Positions 1 to 8,314 of a stretch of 42,273 nt of DNA are shown piece by piece (the first letter of the stretch is position 1; every line of letters starts with the position of its first letter). The notes below the pieces were generated by a model, which did no database searches, was not told where the DNA came from, and saw only the letters and a list, made by a program, of their open reading frames with translations. Source of the stretch: Oscillospiraceae bacterium (lineage in GTDB: Bacteria > Bacillota > Clostridia > Oscillospirales > Oscillospiraceae); assembly GCA_024691985.1 (NCBI GenBank), contig JAILNC010000138.1:1-42273 (forward strand), given 5' to 3'. Both the position numbers and the translations under genes were made by a program.

Positions 1-186
1 TTCCCTGCTTTTGCTGTCATTGTCCAGATCCAGTATTAGGGTACTGCCATTCTCAACTGTTGCTGAAAAAATCTCGCCATCAGCCACAAATGAGGTTGGC
101 TTATACGGACGATTGAGCAGAATCGCAGCTGCGACTACCACTATTATGATTGCAAGAACCAAGAGGATGATCAGCTTCTTTTTCAT
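1..186 (-). CDS. Partial membrane-anchored or secreted protein (5' end only)
   Basis: This leftward gene enters from the window edge, so only its first 62 codons are visible. It starts with ATG at 186, eight bases after a clear CCTCC (GGAGG on its own strand) at 195-199. The N-terminus is MKKKL followed by an unbroken run of about 18 Ile/Leu/Val/Ala residues, which reads as a signal anchor or uncleaved signal peptide without a lipobox cysteine. The visible exported part (residues 26-62) is short and polar and matches no family I recognise. Base composition is more AT-rich than the genes after position 799. A TATAAT-like hexamer sits far upstream at 284-289 on this strand with only a weak -35 (TGGTGA, 17-base spacer), so its promoter is uncertain. 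Function unknown. Confidence 0.75.
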   Translation of the reverse strand, partial: MKKKLIILLVLAIIIVVVAAAILLNRPYKPTSFVADGEIFSATVENGSTLILDLDNDSKSRE

Positions 187-378
187 ACCTGATACCTCCG
201 AACCTAAATTGCAAGTTGCTGTTCTGTCAAAAACTCAAATGTAAGCCTTTAGCTATAGTGATAGGTCAAAATGTATATAGTATATTATACACCATCCTAT
301 CCGTTTTCACCATGCGAACTATGCACATACCCGGATAGCAAACAAATGTTTTTTGTAACAAAGGCATGAAATGCCACG

Positions 379-510
379 ATTTGCCGTGTTTTACCGCATT
401 ATGGACAGTATGTTTTTGAAGCGAGAAAAAGTGGTAGTAAAAAGGTAGTAGAATGGTGGTAACAAGGTTTTTATCTTGCAAAGATTTGCCGTGATTTGCC
501 GCGTTTTACC
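379..510. repeat. 18-base direct repeat, plus a partial copy
   Basis: GATTTGCCGTGTTTTACC at 379-396 recurs as GATTTGCCGCGTTTTACC at 493-510 with a single T/C change. A shortened copy (GATTTGCC) lies immediately before the second one at 483-490. The copies are 114 bases apart, in the same orientation and in non-coding sequence. Such spacing would suit recombinase arm sites or an attachment-site duplication, but this is only inference. Confidence 0.6.
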
Positions 511-518
511 TGAAAATG

Positions 519-553
519 TTTGTCTGCCATCTCGGCTTGCCGTGGCAGACAAA
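519..553. repeat. 11-base perfect inverted repeat (hairpin)
   Basis: TTTGTCTGCCA at 519-529 is repeated in inverse at 543-553 around a 13-base loop. The stem is perfect. No T-run follows on either strand, so it is not a canonical intrinsic terminator. It lies close to the AT-rich/GC-rich junction. Confidence 0.6.
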
Positions 554-695
554 TAAGATTCTGGTCATTTCGCTGCGTCTCCTCAAGATTCTGTGTAAAA
601 TCAATATACCATACCGGGGCGCATAAATCCACAGGAAAATCAATTGCCGGTCCCCTGCGGCGGCTCGACGATCGGTCAGCCGCGCGTTTCCCGCA

Positions 696-724
696 TTGCG
701 CCGACGCTGATTCTGTGTTATGAT
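696..724 (+). promoter_or_regulatory. Predicted sigma-A promoter for the 799-7287 genes
   Basis: TTGCGC (696-701) and TATGAT (719-724) are separated by exactly 17 bases, about 75 bases before the first start codon. It is the best match upstream of this gene group and no other strong promoter is visible before 7287. Confidence 0.5.
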
Positions 725-798
725 GCTTTCAGGAATTATGCCGGGAAACAGTCGGAAATACAGAGCCGTTTCCCGGGAGAGACAAGGATGGATGAAAA

Positions 799-1605
799 AT
801 GAGCATTCCGATCGAAACGGTACAGACCGACAACTTTTCCATGAACTTCTTCCGCTTCGGGAAAGGGGAGAGGACGCTGGTCATCCTCCCCGGCCTGAGC
901 GTGCAGAGCGTGATGTCCGCCGCCGACGCCGTGGCGGGCATGTATCAGGGGCTTGACGAGCTCTTTACGGTCTATTTGTTCGACCGCCGGACGGAGTTGC
1001 CCGCCGTTTACTCCATAGAGGATATGGCGCGCGACACTGCGGAGGCCTTCCGTGCCCTCGGACTGAAAGAGGTCTGCCTCTTCGGCGCCTCGCAGGGCGG
1101 CATGATCGCGCAGTGCATCGCGGCGGAATATCCGGAGCTGGTGGGGAAGCTGGCGCTCGGCTCCACCTCGCCGCGCGTTACGGAGGAGCAGTACCATGCG
1201 ATCGAGGGCTGGATCCGGCTGGCGGAAGACAGGGACCGGGTCGGGCTGTATCTGGCGTTCGGGGAAGAGATCTATCCCCCGGCGGTCTTCGAGCAGTACC
1301 GCGAGACGCTGACGACGATGGCCGGGACGGTGACGGACGCGGAGCTTGACCGCTTCGTCACGCTCGCGAAGGCCATCCGGGGCTTCGACATCACAGACAA
1401 GCTGGACAGGATACGCTGCCCCGTGCTGGCGATCGGCGTTTACGAGGACAAGGTCCTCGGCTCGGACGCCACGATGGAGATCGCCGAAAAGCTGGAGGGA
1501 CAGACGGACGCCCGCCTGTATCTGTATGTCGGCTATGGACACGCGGCGTACGACACGGCCCCGGATTACCGCGACAGACTGGTGCGCTTCTTCACCCAAG
1601 CGTGA
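799..1605 (+). CDS. Alpha/beta hydrolase
   Basis: The 268-residue product has the fold and motifs of a soluble alpha/beta hydrolase: an oxyanion-loop region LVILPGL near residues 27-33, a nucleophile elbow GASQGG (Ser98), a late acidic segment (GVYEDKVLG) and a C-terminal catalytic His in YGHAAYD. Substrate cannot be read from the sequence; esterase, lactonase or C-C hydrolase are all possible. The start at 799 follows AAGGA at 784-788; an earlier ATG at 788 opens only a three-codon frame. It begins a rightward series of six genes with gaps of about 40-80 bases, so it is probably co-transcribed with the nucleosidase and nitrilase behind it. Fold assignment is firm; function is not. Confidence 0.85.
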   Translation: MSIPIETVQTDNFSMNFFRFGKGERTLVILPGLSVQSVMSAADAVAGMYQGLDELFTVYLFDRRTELPAVYSIEDMARDTAEAFRALGLKEVCLFGASQGGMIAQCIAAEYPELVGKLALGSTSPRVTEEQYHAIEGWIRLAEDRDRVGLYLAFGEEIYPPAVFEQYRETLTTMAGTVTDAELDRFVTLAKAIRGFDITDKLDRIRCPVLAIGVYEDKVLGSDATMEIAEKLEGQTDARLYLYVGYGHAAYDTAPDYRDRLVRFFTQA

Positions 1606-1646
1606 AGCTTCCGGCAAAACGAACGGACGTAAACAGGAGTATACGC

Positions 1647-2375
1647 ATGAGAAAACAGACTTTACCCGACGGCGTGCCGGAGACGATCGGCATCATCGGC
1701 GCGATGGATATCGAGGTCGATTGTCTGAAAAAGGCGGCCGAGATCCGAAAAACGACGGTCATCGCCGCGATGGAATACTGCGAGGGCACGCTGGGGGGAA
1801 AGAACGTCGTCATTGTCAAATGCGGCATGGGCAAGGTCAACGCGGGGATGTGCGCGAGCACGCTGATCAATCTTTTCCGCTGCAGCAGGATCATCAACAC
1901 GGGCGTCGCGGGCTCCCTCGACAACCGGCTCGACATCGGCGACATCGTGGTCTCGTTCGACGCCGTGCAGCACGACTTTGACGTGGAGGCCATCGGCTTT
2001 GCCAAAGGGGAGATCCCGTACACGGGGCTTTACGCCTTCCCCGCGGACGAAGCGCTGCGCGCGGCGGCGCTCGAGGCCGTGCGCAAAAGCGCTCCCGAAG
2101 TCCGGGCCTTTGAAGGCAGAGTCAACTCCGGCGACCAGTTTATCTGGAAAAAGGAACAAAAAGACCGTATCCACGCAGACTTCGGCGGTCTGTGCTGCGA
2201 GATGGAGGGCGCTGCGATCGCGCAGGCCTGCTGGCTGAACGACACCCCCTTCGTGATCCTCCGCGCCATTTCGGACAAGATGGACGGCAGCATGGCCGTG
2301 GAATTCCAGACCTTCGCGGAGGAGGCTGCGCACAGGTGCGCAAACAGCGTCCGGTATATGGTGGAGAGAATATAA
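1647..2375 (+). CDS. mtnN: 5'-methylthioadenosine/S-adenosylhomocysteine nucleosidase
   Basis: This enzyme (MTAN/Pfs family) hydrolyses the N-glycosidic bond of MTA and SAH, releasing adenine and relieving product inhibition of SAM-dependent methyltransferases. Family hallmarks are visible: IGIIGAMDIEV near the N-terminus with Glu23, NTGVAGSL (84-91), CCEMEGAA with Glu187, and AISDKMDG with catalytic Asp210. The 242-residue length is slightly above the family norm because about 12 residues precede the usual MKIGIIGAM start. I chose ATG 1647 because AGGAG lies at 1635-1639; an upstream in-frame start at 1602 overlaps the previous gene. A SAM methyltransferase two genes downstream makes SAH removal a sensible local job. 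Confidence 0.93.
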   Translation: MRKQTLPDGVPETIGIIGAMDIEVDCLKKAAEIRKTTVIAAMEYCEGTLGGKNVVIVKCGMGKVNAGMCASTLINLFRCSRIINTGVAGSLDNRLDIGDIVVSFDAVQHDFDVEAIGFAKGEIPYTGLYAFPADEALRAAALEAVRKSAPEVRAFEGRVNSGDQFIWKKEQKDRIHADFGGLCCEMEGAAIAQACWLNDTPFVILRAISDKMDGSMAVEFQTFAEEAAHRCANSVRYMVERI

Positions 2376-2452
2376 ACGAAAGCGTACTTTTTCCGCGGGG
2401 GCGAACGCCGCGGTGTAAAACAGACTCAGAGACTATAACGGGAGGTATACAC

Positions 2453-3376
2453 ATGAAAGACCTGAAAAGCAAGGTATGCCGCATCGCGCTGGTGCAGGCG
2501 GAGCCGGTGATGTTCGACAAGAAGGCGTCGCTCGAGAAGGCGCTGGCCTATGTGAAGGAGGCGGCCGCGCATCACGCGGAGCTGATCGTCTTCCCCGAGC
2601 TGTTCATCCCGGGCTATCCGATCGGGATGAACTTCGGCTTCAGCATGGGCAAGCGCACCAAGGCGGGCCGGGAGGACTGGATGAAATACTGCGAGGCGTC
2701 CGTGGTCGTCGGGGAGGAGGAATTCAAGCAGCTCTCCGAGGCGGCGAAGGAGTCCGGCGCTTATATCAGCATCGGCTTTTCCGAGCGGGACGCTGTCATC
2801 GGCACCCTGTACAACAGCAACGCCGTCTTTGAGCCGAACGGCTCGTACAAGGTGCACCGCAAGCTCAAGCCGACGGGCTCCGAGCGCCTTGTCTGGGGCG
2901 ACGCCAACCGGGATTACTTCCCGATCACCGACACGCCGTGGGGGCCGATGGGCAACCTGATCTGCTGGGAGAGCTATATGCCGCTGGCGAGAGTGGCGCT
3001 GTACCAGAAGGGGATCACGATCTACCTCTCCCCGAACACCAACGACAACCCCGAGTGGCAGGCGACGATCCAGCATATTGCGATCGAAGGGAAGTGCTTC
3101 TTCGTCAACAGCGACATGCTGGTGCGCAAGTCCTCCTACCCGAAGGATCTGAACTGCCAGAACGAGATCGACGCCCAGCCCGACATGGTCTGCCGCGGCG
3201 GCAGCTGCATCATCGATCCCTTCGGCCACTATGTGACGGAGCCGGTCTGGGACGAGGAGGCCGTGATCTATGCGGAGCTGGACATGACCCTCCCCACAGC
3301 CTGCAAGATGGAGCACGACGCGGTCGGGCATTACGCCAGGCCCGACGTGCTGAAGCTGATCGTGAACGAGGACTGA
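2453..3376 (+). CDS. Nitrilase (carbon-nitrogen hydrolase)
   Basis: The 307-residue protein carries the catalytic triad of the nitrilase superfamily: Glu49 in FPELF, Lys137 in HRKLKPT and Cys171 in ICWESYMPL. The sequence around the cysteine and the tail DAVGHYARPD near the C-terminus are typical of true nitrilases (branch 1, R-CN to acid plus ammonia) rather than amidases or carbamoylases, so a small aliphatic or aryl nitrile is the likely substrate class. Start ATG 2453 has a strong GGAGG at 2441-2445. It sits 77 bases after mtnN and 39 before a methyltransferase. The natural nitrile is unknown and nothing nearby makes one. Confidence 0.9.
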   Translation: MKDLKSKVCRIALVQAEPVMFDKKASLEKALAYVKEAAAHHAELIVFPELFIPGYPIGMNFGFSMGKRTKAGREDWMKYCEASVVVGEEEFKQLSEAAKESGAYISIGFSERDAVIGTLYNSNAVFEPNGSYKVHRKLKPTGSERLVWGDANRDYFPITDTPWGPMGNLICWESYMPLARVALYQKGITIYLSPNTNDNPEWQATIQHIAIEGKCFFVNSDMLVRKSSYPKDLNCQNEIDAQPDMVCRGGSCIIDPFGHYVTEPVWDEEAVIYAELDMTLPTACKMEHDAVGHYARPDVLKLIVNED

Positions 3377-3415
3377 ACACGGGAAGACTGCACGGATAAA
3401 CGGAGATGAAAACGC

Positions 3416-4174
3416 ATGAACATCACGCAGAGCTTTTATGACAATCTGGCCGCGCAATACGACAAGCTGTTTCTTGACTGGCAGGACGCCGTGCGGGAGC
3501 AGGCCGACATCCTCGACAGGATTTTCCGAAACAGCGGCTTTGACCGTACGGCGCGGGTCCTCGACTGCGCCTGCGGGATCGGAACGCAGGCGATCGGGCT
3601 GGCCATGCTCGGTTACGATGTGACCGCTTCCGACATCAGCGAGGGTGAACTGGCGGAGGCGAGAGAGCGGGCGCGGAAGAACGGCGCAGAGATCCGCTTT
3701 GAACGCGCGGACTTCCGCGCCCTGTCCGAGACCTTCGCGGAGCAGTTCGACATTGTGATCGCGATGGACAACGCCCTGCCGCACATGCTGACGCACGGGG
3801 AACTTGAAACGGCGGCGAGGAGCATCGTCGGGCAGCTCAGACAGGGCGGCATGTTTGTGGCCAGCATACGGGATTACGACAGCCTTCTGCAGAACAGACC
3901 GCCGTATTCTCCCCCTTATATCCACAAGACGGACAAGGGCCGGCGCGTCTGCTTCCAGACCTGGGACTGGGAGAATGATCTCTATAAGCTGGTTCAATAC
4001 ATCATCGACGACGAAGAGGCCCTTCAAGTCAGCAGATTCGAATGCGAGTACCGGGCCGTCCGCAGGGAGGAGCTGACAAAGCTGCTCCTCTCCAACGGCT
4101 GCGGCGAGGCGGTATGGATGTTCCCGGAGGAGTCGGGCTTCTATCAGCCGATTATCGCGGCGAGAAAGGGATAA
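3416..4174 (+). CDS. Class I SAM-dependent methyltransferase (glycine/sarcosine N-methyltransferase-like)
   Basis: The 252-residue protein has a Rossmann-fold methyltransferase core: motif I LDCACGIGTQA (49-59), an acidic residue after strand 2 (VTASDIS), FERADFR for motif II, and FDIVIAMDNALPHM for motif III. The DCACGIGTQ form and the overall pattern resemble glycine/sarcosine N-methyltransferases, but substrate prediction from this alone is weak. Start ATG 3416 is preceded by GGAG at 3402-3405. It follows the nitrilase and shares a presumed transcript with the SAH nucleosidase, which would clear its by-product. Confidence 0.82.
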   Translation: MNITQSFYDNLAAQYDKLFLDWQDAVREQADILDRIFRNSGFDRTARVLDCACGIGTQAIGLAMLGYDVTASDISEGELAEARERARKNGAEIRFERADFRALSETFAEQFDIVIAMDNALPHMLTHGELETAARSIVGQLRQGGMFVASIRDYDSLLQNRPPYSPPYIHKTDKGRRVCFQTWDWENDLYKLVQYIIDDEEALQVSRFECEYRAVRREELTKLLLSNGCGEAVWMFPEESGFYQPIIAARKG

Positions 4175-4221
4175 GCCCGGATAAGGCTGTTGTGCAGGAT
4201 TGTTTTCGGGAGGAATCGAAA

Positions 4222-5967
4222 ATGACGCTTCATAGAAAGCTGAGCGCCCTTGTGCCGGCGCTTCTGCTGGCTCTTCTCGCTGCCTGCGCGGGCCCCTCGA
4301 CCCCGGCCGCGCCCGCGGCGGAAGTCCCCGCGCCCGCAGCGGAGCCCACGGGCCCCTTCTCGCCGGCCGGCAGCGTGCTGTTTGACAGGGACGGCGTGAA
4401 GGTCACGACCGACGGGCTCGACTTCGACCCGAGCTCCGGCGACGCGGACCCCATCGTCTGGCTGAAGATCGAAAACACGGGGGACAGGGAGCGCTGCCTC
4501 GGCGTCGCGGAGGGCGTCGTCAACGGCGTCATGGCCGACGTGACGATCTCGGAATACGAGATGGAAAACGGCGTGCCCTGTTACACGAATCAGGCCTTTT
4601 CACTTCCGATCCCGGCGGGCGGCAGCGGCCGTTACGGCCTGGGCTATTACAAGAACAGAGCGCCCGGCCTGCCCGTCGACACGCTGGCGGAGATGGCGTT
4701 TCGCTTCACCCTCGCCGAGAGTGAGTATGACTGGCCGTATTATGCCTCTGCGCCCGTCACCATCGTGACCGGCGAGACGGCGGAGGACGCGGATCTCGCC
4801 TCTCTCGGCACGGTCGTACTCGACGACGACAGGTTGACGCTCGTGATCGGCGCGCAGGATTACGACGACTTCATGGGACCGACGGTCTATGTCTACGCCG
4901 AAAACAAGAGCGGCGACTGGCTCGGCCTGTCAGCGGACAGCGCCGAGGCGGACGGCGTGTCCTGCGACTATATCCTGTACGGCGACTCGGTCGCGCCCGG
5001 CAGAAAGTGCGCCGCCTTCATGAGCTTCGACGGCGAGATGCAGGCGATGAAGGGCTTTGAAAAGCTCACGCTCGGCTTCAGACTGCGCGAGGCGGCGACA
5101 AAGGACGAGCTCGACACCATGTTTGACGGCGAGGCGCTCACCCCCGTCTCCGTGCAGTATCCCCCGCAGAACTGGGGCAAGTATGAAAACGGCGGGCTGC
5201 GCCTCGAGGTCAAGCCCAAATACAACGACCTGATCACGGTCGAGACCCCCGCGGACGACGCAAAGGGCATCCTCTTCATCGTCTCCGAGACCGCCTCTCT
5301 CGAGGCCGGCGGCCATGAGGGCGCGGGCTTGCTCTTCTCGATCGGGACGGTCAGCGAGGAACGGCTGCATGAGATGCTGCGCCGGGACATGTCCGGCGCG
5401 CGGGTCTTCGCGAAGGATGAGGACGGGACGTATTACATGTACTATCACCCCACGGACGTCCGCTATGAGCGCGCGACTGTCGAGGAGATGAAGCGCGATG
5501 CACCGCAGTGGTCGATGCTCTGCGAATGGGCGAACAGCGTGCCGGACAGCCTCCGGGATTTGAACGGTCTGGAAGACGCGCAGTACGGCAACACGGAGCT
5601 CGACATGTATCTCGCCCGTGCGGCGTGGATGGACGGCGTGAACGCTTCGCTCAGCACCACGGAGTTCGGACCTGTGAAGGTTGGGGGCGTGGACGGCGCG
5701 CCCTATGCCGACGCCGTGATGCACGGATACTATGCGCAGGTCGACGCCGCCGAGACCCCGGACGGCGAATACGTCGTGCTGAGCTTCCCGGATGACGACG
5801 TACGCCTTGACTTCTTCTTTGCGCCCGGCAACTACGCCCGCCTCACATCCAATGGGAACGAGACCCTCTATCAGGCGATGTTCTATGACGAGGACGTCAG
5901 CTGTGCAGAGTTCATGCGGGACTGGTATCACGCCCTCGCCGAACAGGCGGGGCTCAAGAGCGCCTGA
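4222..5967 (+). CDS. Large hypothetical lipoprotein
   Basis: The 581-residue product starts with a signal peptide and lipobox LAAC (Cys22), then an Ala/Pro-rich linker of about 20 residues, so it should be anchored outside the membrane. The body contains at least two beta-rich segments of similar character (about 45-180 and 200-320: alternating acidic and hydrophobic strands with conserved phrases such as VYVYAENKSGDW and IVWLKIENTGD), reminiscent of bacterial immunoglobulin-like or DUF-type extracellular repeats. A C-terminal part (about 330-581) is unrecognised. ATG 4222 is chosen for the GGGAGGA at 4208-4214 and the signal peptide; an upstream in-frame start at 4042 would overlap the methyltransferase. 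It is 51 bases ahead of a lipoprotein phosphatase. Function unknown. Confidence 0.8.
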   Translation: MTLHRKLSALVPALLLALLAACAGPSTPAAPAAEVPAPAAEPTGPFSPAGSVLFDRDGVKVTTDGLDFDPSSGDADPIVWLKIENTGDRERCLGVAEGVVNGVMADVTISEYEMENGVPCYTNQAFSLPIPAGGSGRYGLGYYKNRAPGLPVDTLAEMAFRFTLAESEYDWPYYASAPVTIVTGETAEDADLASLGTVVLDDDRLTLVIGAQDYDDFMGPTVYVYAENKSGDWLGLSADSAEADGVSCDYILYGDSVAPGRKCAAFMSFDGEMQAMKGFEKLTLGFRLREAATKDELDTMFDGEALTPVSVQYPPQNWGKYENGGLRLEVKPKYNDLITVETPADDAKGILFIVSETASLEAGGHEGAGLLFSIGTVSEERLHEMLRRDMSGARVFAKDEDGTYYMYYHPTDVRYERATVEEMKRDAPQWSMLCEWANSVPDSLRDLNGLEDAQYGNTELDMYLARAAWMDGVNASLSTTEFGPVKVGGVDGAPYADAVMHGYYAQVDAAETPDGEYVVLSFPDDDVRLDFFFAPGNYARLTSNGNETLYQAMFYDEDVSCAEFMRDWYHALAEQAGLKSA

Positions 5968-6018
5968 AAAATAAGCCGGAATCAATCTTAGGCAAATCAG
6001 ACAGGAAGAGGATCGACT

Positions 6019-7287
6019 ATGAAGAAACTCGTCGCCCTGCTGGCCGCGATCGTGCTGCTGTTCGGCGCTTGCTGCGTGTCGGCCCGTCCGGCGGCGCAGC
6101 CCGCCGTCGGCGTGACGGAAGCGCAGCCTGCCCGTGAGGACGGGCCAGCCGACGAAAACGGGGCTGAGCCGACCGAAGAGGCGGAAGCCACCCCCGCGCC
6201 CGTCCCGGCGCCAATGTCCGGGGAGATCGGCACGGACGACATCTCCAAGACCGGGAACATCACGCTCTCCGTCAGCTGCCGGGATTTTCTGGACGCCGGT
6301 TATCAGTTCGGGGATATCGTCACGCTGGCCTTTTCGGACAAAGCGCTGGACCTCCCCTTCGGCAGCAGCTATTCCGACGTGGACACCGGAGAGCCGATCC
6401 TGGCCGCCCGCGAAAAAGACAATAAGCTGAAGGCCGCGATCAACATGGGCGATTTTGCGACGGCCTGCGGCATCGCGGTCAAAACCGTCCACGAGGACGA
6501 AACGGTCTCATGGGAATTCCCGGGGAATACGGAAGGCCGACTGTCCTTTACGATCTCCATGAAAGAGCCCGGCGGGTACTACGGGCAATACGTCGCGCAC
6601 CAGCTGTCCTACACGGACGAGAGAAGCGACTATCCCGGACTGACGGACGAGCAGTTTGCAAACTTCCGCGTCGTGCAGACTGCCGGCATGGGAAAAGACA
6701 CCCTGTACCGCACGGCGTCTCCGGTCAACCCGAAGCACGGGCGGAACGCCTATGCCGACGAGGCGCTGAAAAACCACGGCGTGACGGTAATCATGGATCT
6801 GGTGGACGACGAGGCCTCTTTGACGGCGTTTCCCGGCTATGAGGAGAGCTGCTATCATACCGTCCGCCACATCGCGCTGAACATGGGCACGGATTTCACG
6901 GCGGCGGATTATCGGGAAAAGCTCGCGCGGGGACTGCGCTTCTTCGCGGAGAATCCCGGCGTCTATGCCGTGCACTGTCTGGAGGGGAAGGACCGCACCG
7001 GCGTCGTGTGCGCGCTGCTGGAATGCCTCATGGGCGCGCCGCTCGAGGAGGCAGTGGCGGATTACATGCTCACCTTCCGCAACTACTACGGCGTGGAGCC
7101 GGGGGACGCGAAGTACGACGTGATCAGTCAGGGGAATGTGGTCAAGAATCTGCAGAAGCTGTTCGGGACAGAGGATCTGGAGGGCGCGGATCTGTCCGCG
7201 TGCGCGGAGGAATTCATCAGGGGCATCGGCCTGTCCGACACCGAGCTCCAGAACCTGAAAGCGAATCTGCGCGCAGATCACAGCTGA
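6019..7287 (+). CDS. Exported tyrosine/dual-specificity-type phosphatase lipoprotein
   Basis: The 422-residue protein has a signal peptide ending at FGAC (likely lipid-modified Cys18), a Pro/Ala/Glu-rich linker (about 22-68), a beta-rich domain (about 78-185, containing VDTGEPILAAREK and INMGDFA) and a C-terminal phosphatase domain. The catalytic P-loop HCLEGKDRTG has Cys320 and Arg326 in the CX5R spacing, and a TLYRTASPVNP segment near 228-237 matches the entry of bacterial tyrosine phosphatases of the PF13350 kind. The N-terminal domain resembles a segment I associate with SAM-hydroxide adenosyltransferase C-terminal folds, but this is unsure. Start ATG 6019 follows AGGAAGAGG. An extracellular phosphatase implies a phosphoester outside the cell, such as phospholipid, inositol phosphate or phosphoprotein. 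Confidence 0.85.
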   Translation: MKKLVALLAAIVLLFGACCVSARPAAQPAVGVTEAQPAREDGPADENGAEPTEEAEATPAPVPAPMSGEIGTDDISKTGNITLSVSCRDFLDAGYQFGDIVTLAFSDKALDLPFGSSYSDVDTGEPILAAREKDNKLKAAINMGDFATACGIAVKTVHEDETVSWEFPGNTEGRLSFTISMKEPGGYYGQYVAHQLSYTDERSDYPGLTDEQFANFRVVQTAGMGKDTLYRTASPVNPKHGRNAYADEALKNHGVTVIMDLVDDEASLTAFPGYEESCYHTVRHIALNMGTDFTAADYREKLARGLRFFAENPGVYAVHCLEGKDRTGVVCALLECLMGAPLEEAVADYMLTFRNYYGVEPGDAKYDVISQGNVVKNLQKLFGTEDLEGADLSACAEEFIRGIGLSDTELQNLKANLRADHS

Positions 7288-7312
7288 GGCAGTACAGGTT
7301 TTATACGGACAC

Positions 7313-7346
7313 AGCAAGGCGCTCCGCCGCGGCGGAGCGCCTTGCT
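7313..7346. terminator. Bidirectional hairpin between convergent genes
   Basis: A 34-base perfect palindrome with 17-base arms (AGCAAGGCGCTCCGCCG and its complement) lies between the phosphatase stop at 7287 and the convergent hydrolase stop at 7378. The T-tract after it is weak on both sides (ATATTC rightward), but position and symmetry make a shared terminator the natural reading. Confidence 0.75.
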
Positions 7347-7377
7347 ATATTCAAGAAGGGGGAGAACGGAGCTGTGT

Positions 7378-8193
7378 TCATAAACCGGAGATCAGACTCT
7401 CGATCAGACGGTTGACCCTCTCCGGCGCGTCGGTGTTTGAATTGTGCCCCGCGTTTTTGATCCACTCGATGGGGATCCCGGTCTTCCGGTGCCAGGCTCT
7501 GTTGTACCGGACACAGGAGCCCGCCCGGTCCTTTTCCCCGCAGATCAGCAGGGCGGGGCAGGGGATGCGCCAGGGGAGATCCGCCTCAAAGGCTTCGGCG
7601 AGGATCCGGAAGCCGTGGCCGGCCAGCTTCGCATAGCGCGCCTGATCGCCGTCATAGACCAGCATCATCCCGCGCATGAGCGACCTGCCGTAGTCCGAAG
7701 TCGCGACGCCGTTCGTCCCGGACTTCAAAAGCGCTTTCCACGGATAATGCCGGTAGACAGGCTCCATCCGTTTGAGCAGCCATATCTCGGCGGCGGTGAC
7801 ATATTCCCGCTGCAGGGGCGCGGAGTCGACCGAGACGAAGCCGCGCAGCTTTTCCGGAAACAGCTGCGCGTAGGCCTGCCCCACGTAGCCGCCCATGGAC
7901 TGGCCGATGATGACCGGCCTGTCGAAGCCCTCCCGCGTCAAGATCCCGTCCAGCCACCTTGCCTTGTCCGCCAGGTCAAAGTCGAACGCAAACGGCCAGG
8001 AGGAGGCGTGGCCGGGCGCGTCCCATACAAGAACCGGATACCGCCCCTCGAAATGCGCGAGCTGCTTGTCAAACAGCCTGTGATCCGCGGTGAGGCCCGG
8101 AAGAAAGACCAGCTGCGGACCGGCGTGCTCCGCGGCGGGATTTACCCAGTAATGTATGACGCCGCAGGGCGTCTCATACGTCCGTTCAAGCAT
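7378..8193 (-). CDS. Alpha/beta hydrolase (second, leftward)
   Basis: The 271-residue product is an alpha/beta hydrolase distinct from the one at 799. It shows the oxyanion segment LVFLPGLTADHRLF (28-41), a nucleophile elbow GQSMGG (Ser99), a late CGEKDRAGS segment that supplies the acid, and NAGHNSN with the catalytic His. The pattern resembles small esterases and cofactor-free hydrolases of the MhpC/BioH type; substrate is unknown. Start ATG at 8193 has a modest GAGAAG upstream, and a good promoter lies at 8237-8265. It is a single-gene unit that converges on the phosphatase gene. Confidence 0.85.
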   Translation of the reverse strand: MLERTYETPCGVIHYWVNPAAEHAGPQLVFLPGLTADHRLFDKQLAHFEGRYPVLVWDAPGHASSWPFAFDFDLADKARWLDGILTREGFDRPVIIGQSMGGYVGQAYAQLFPEKLRGFVSVDSAPLQREYVTAAEIWLLKRMEPVYRHYPWKALLKSGTNGVATSDYGRSLMRGMMLVYDGDQARYAKLAGHGFRILAEAFEADLPWRIPCPALLICGEKDRAGSCVRYNRAWHRKTGIPIEWIKNAGHNSNTDAPERVNRLIESLISGL

Positions 8194-8236
8194 CGCTTCT
8201 CACCCCGCTCTTTCTGTCTGATGATGTCGTTTTCTG

Positions 8237-8265
8237 ATTCTACCATGCCGTCCGGTCAATGGCAA
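8237..8265 (-). promoter_or_regulatory. Predicted promoter of the leftward alpha/beta hydrolase
   Basis: On the minus strand TTGCCA (8265-8260) and TAGAAT (8242-8237) are 17 bases apart, ending about 44 bases before the start codon. Confidence 0.55.
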
Positions 8266-8314
8266 CAGGAACTGAGTTTTGACGCAGAGCCGAAGCGGGA
8301 CGGCATAACATGCG

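Larger units (their letters stand above)
187..798. other. Gene-free AT-rich interval with repeats
   Basis: No convincing gene is visible in these 612 bases. Up to about 600 the stretch is AT-rich and then changes to the high-GC composition of the rest of the window around 600-660. It holds a near-exact 18-base direct repeat, an 11-base inverted repeat, a run of TAC/TACC-like short repeats near 430-465, and a promoter-like pair before the first rightward gene. The small open frames here have no ribosome binding site and no recognisable protein, so I treat the interval as non-coding. It could be the end of an integrated element, but no integrase or tRNA is in view. Confidence 0.6.

Noticed and set aside
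266-481. 71-codon minus-strand frame in the AT-rich interval
   Set aside because: No ribosome binding site and no recognisable features. It spans repeats, so it is more likely non-coding.
2426-4027. 533-codon minus-strand frame opposite the nitrilase and methyltransferase
   Set aside because: Shadow of two genes whose catalytic residues are intact; low-complexity His/Arg/Val composition.
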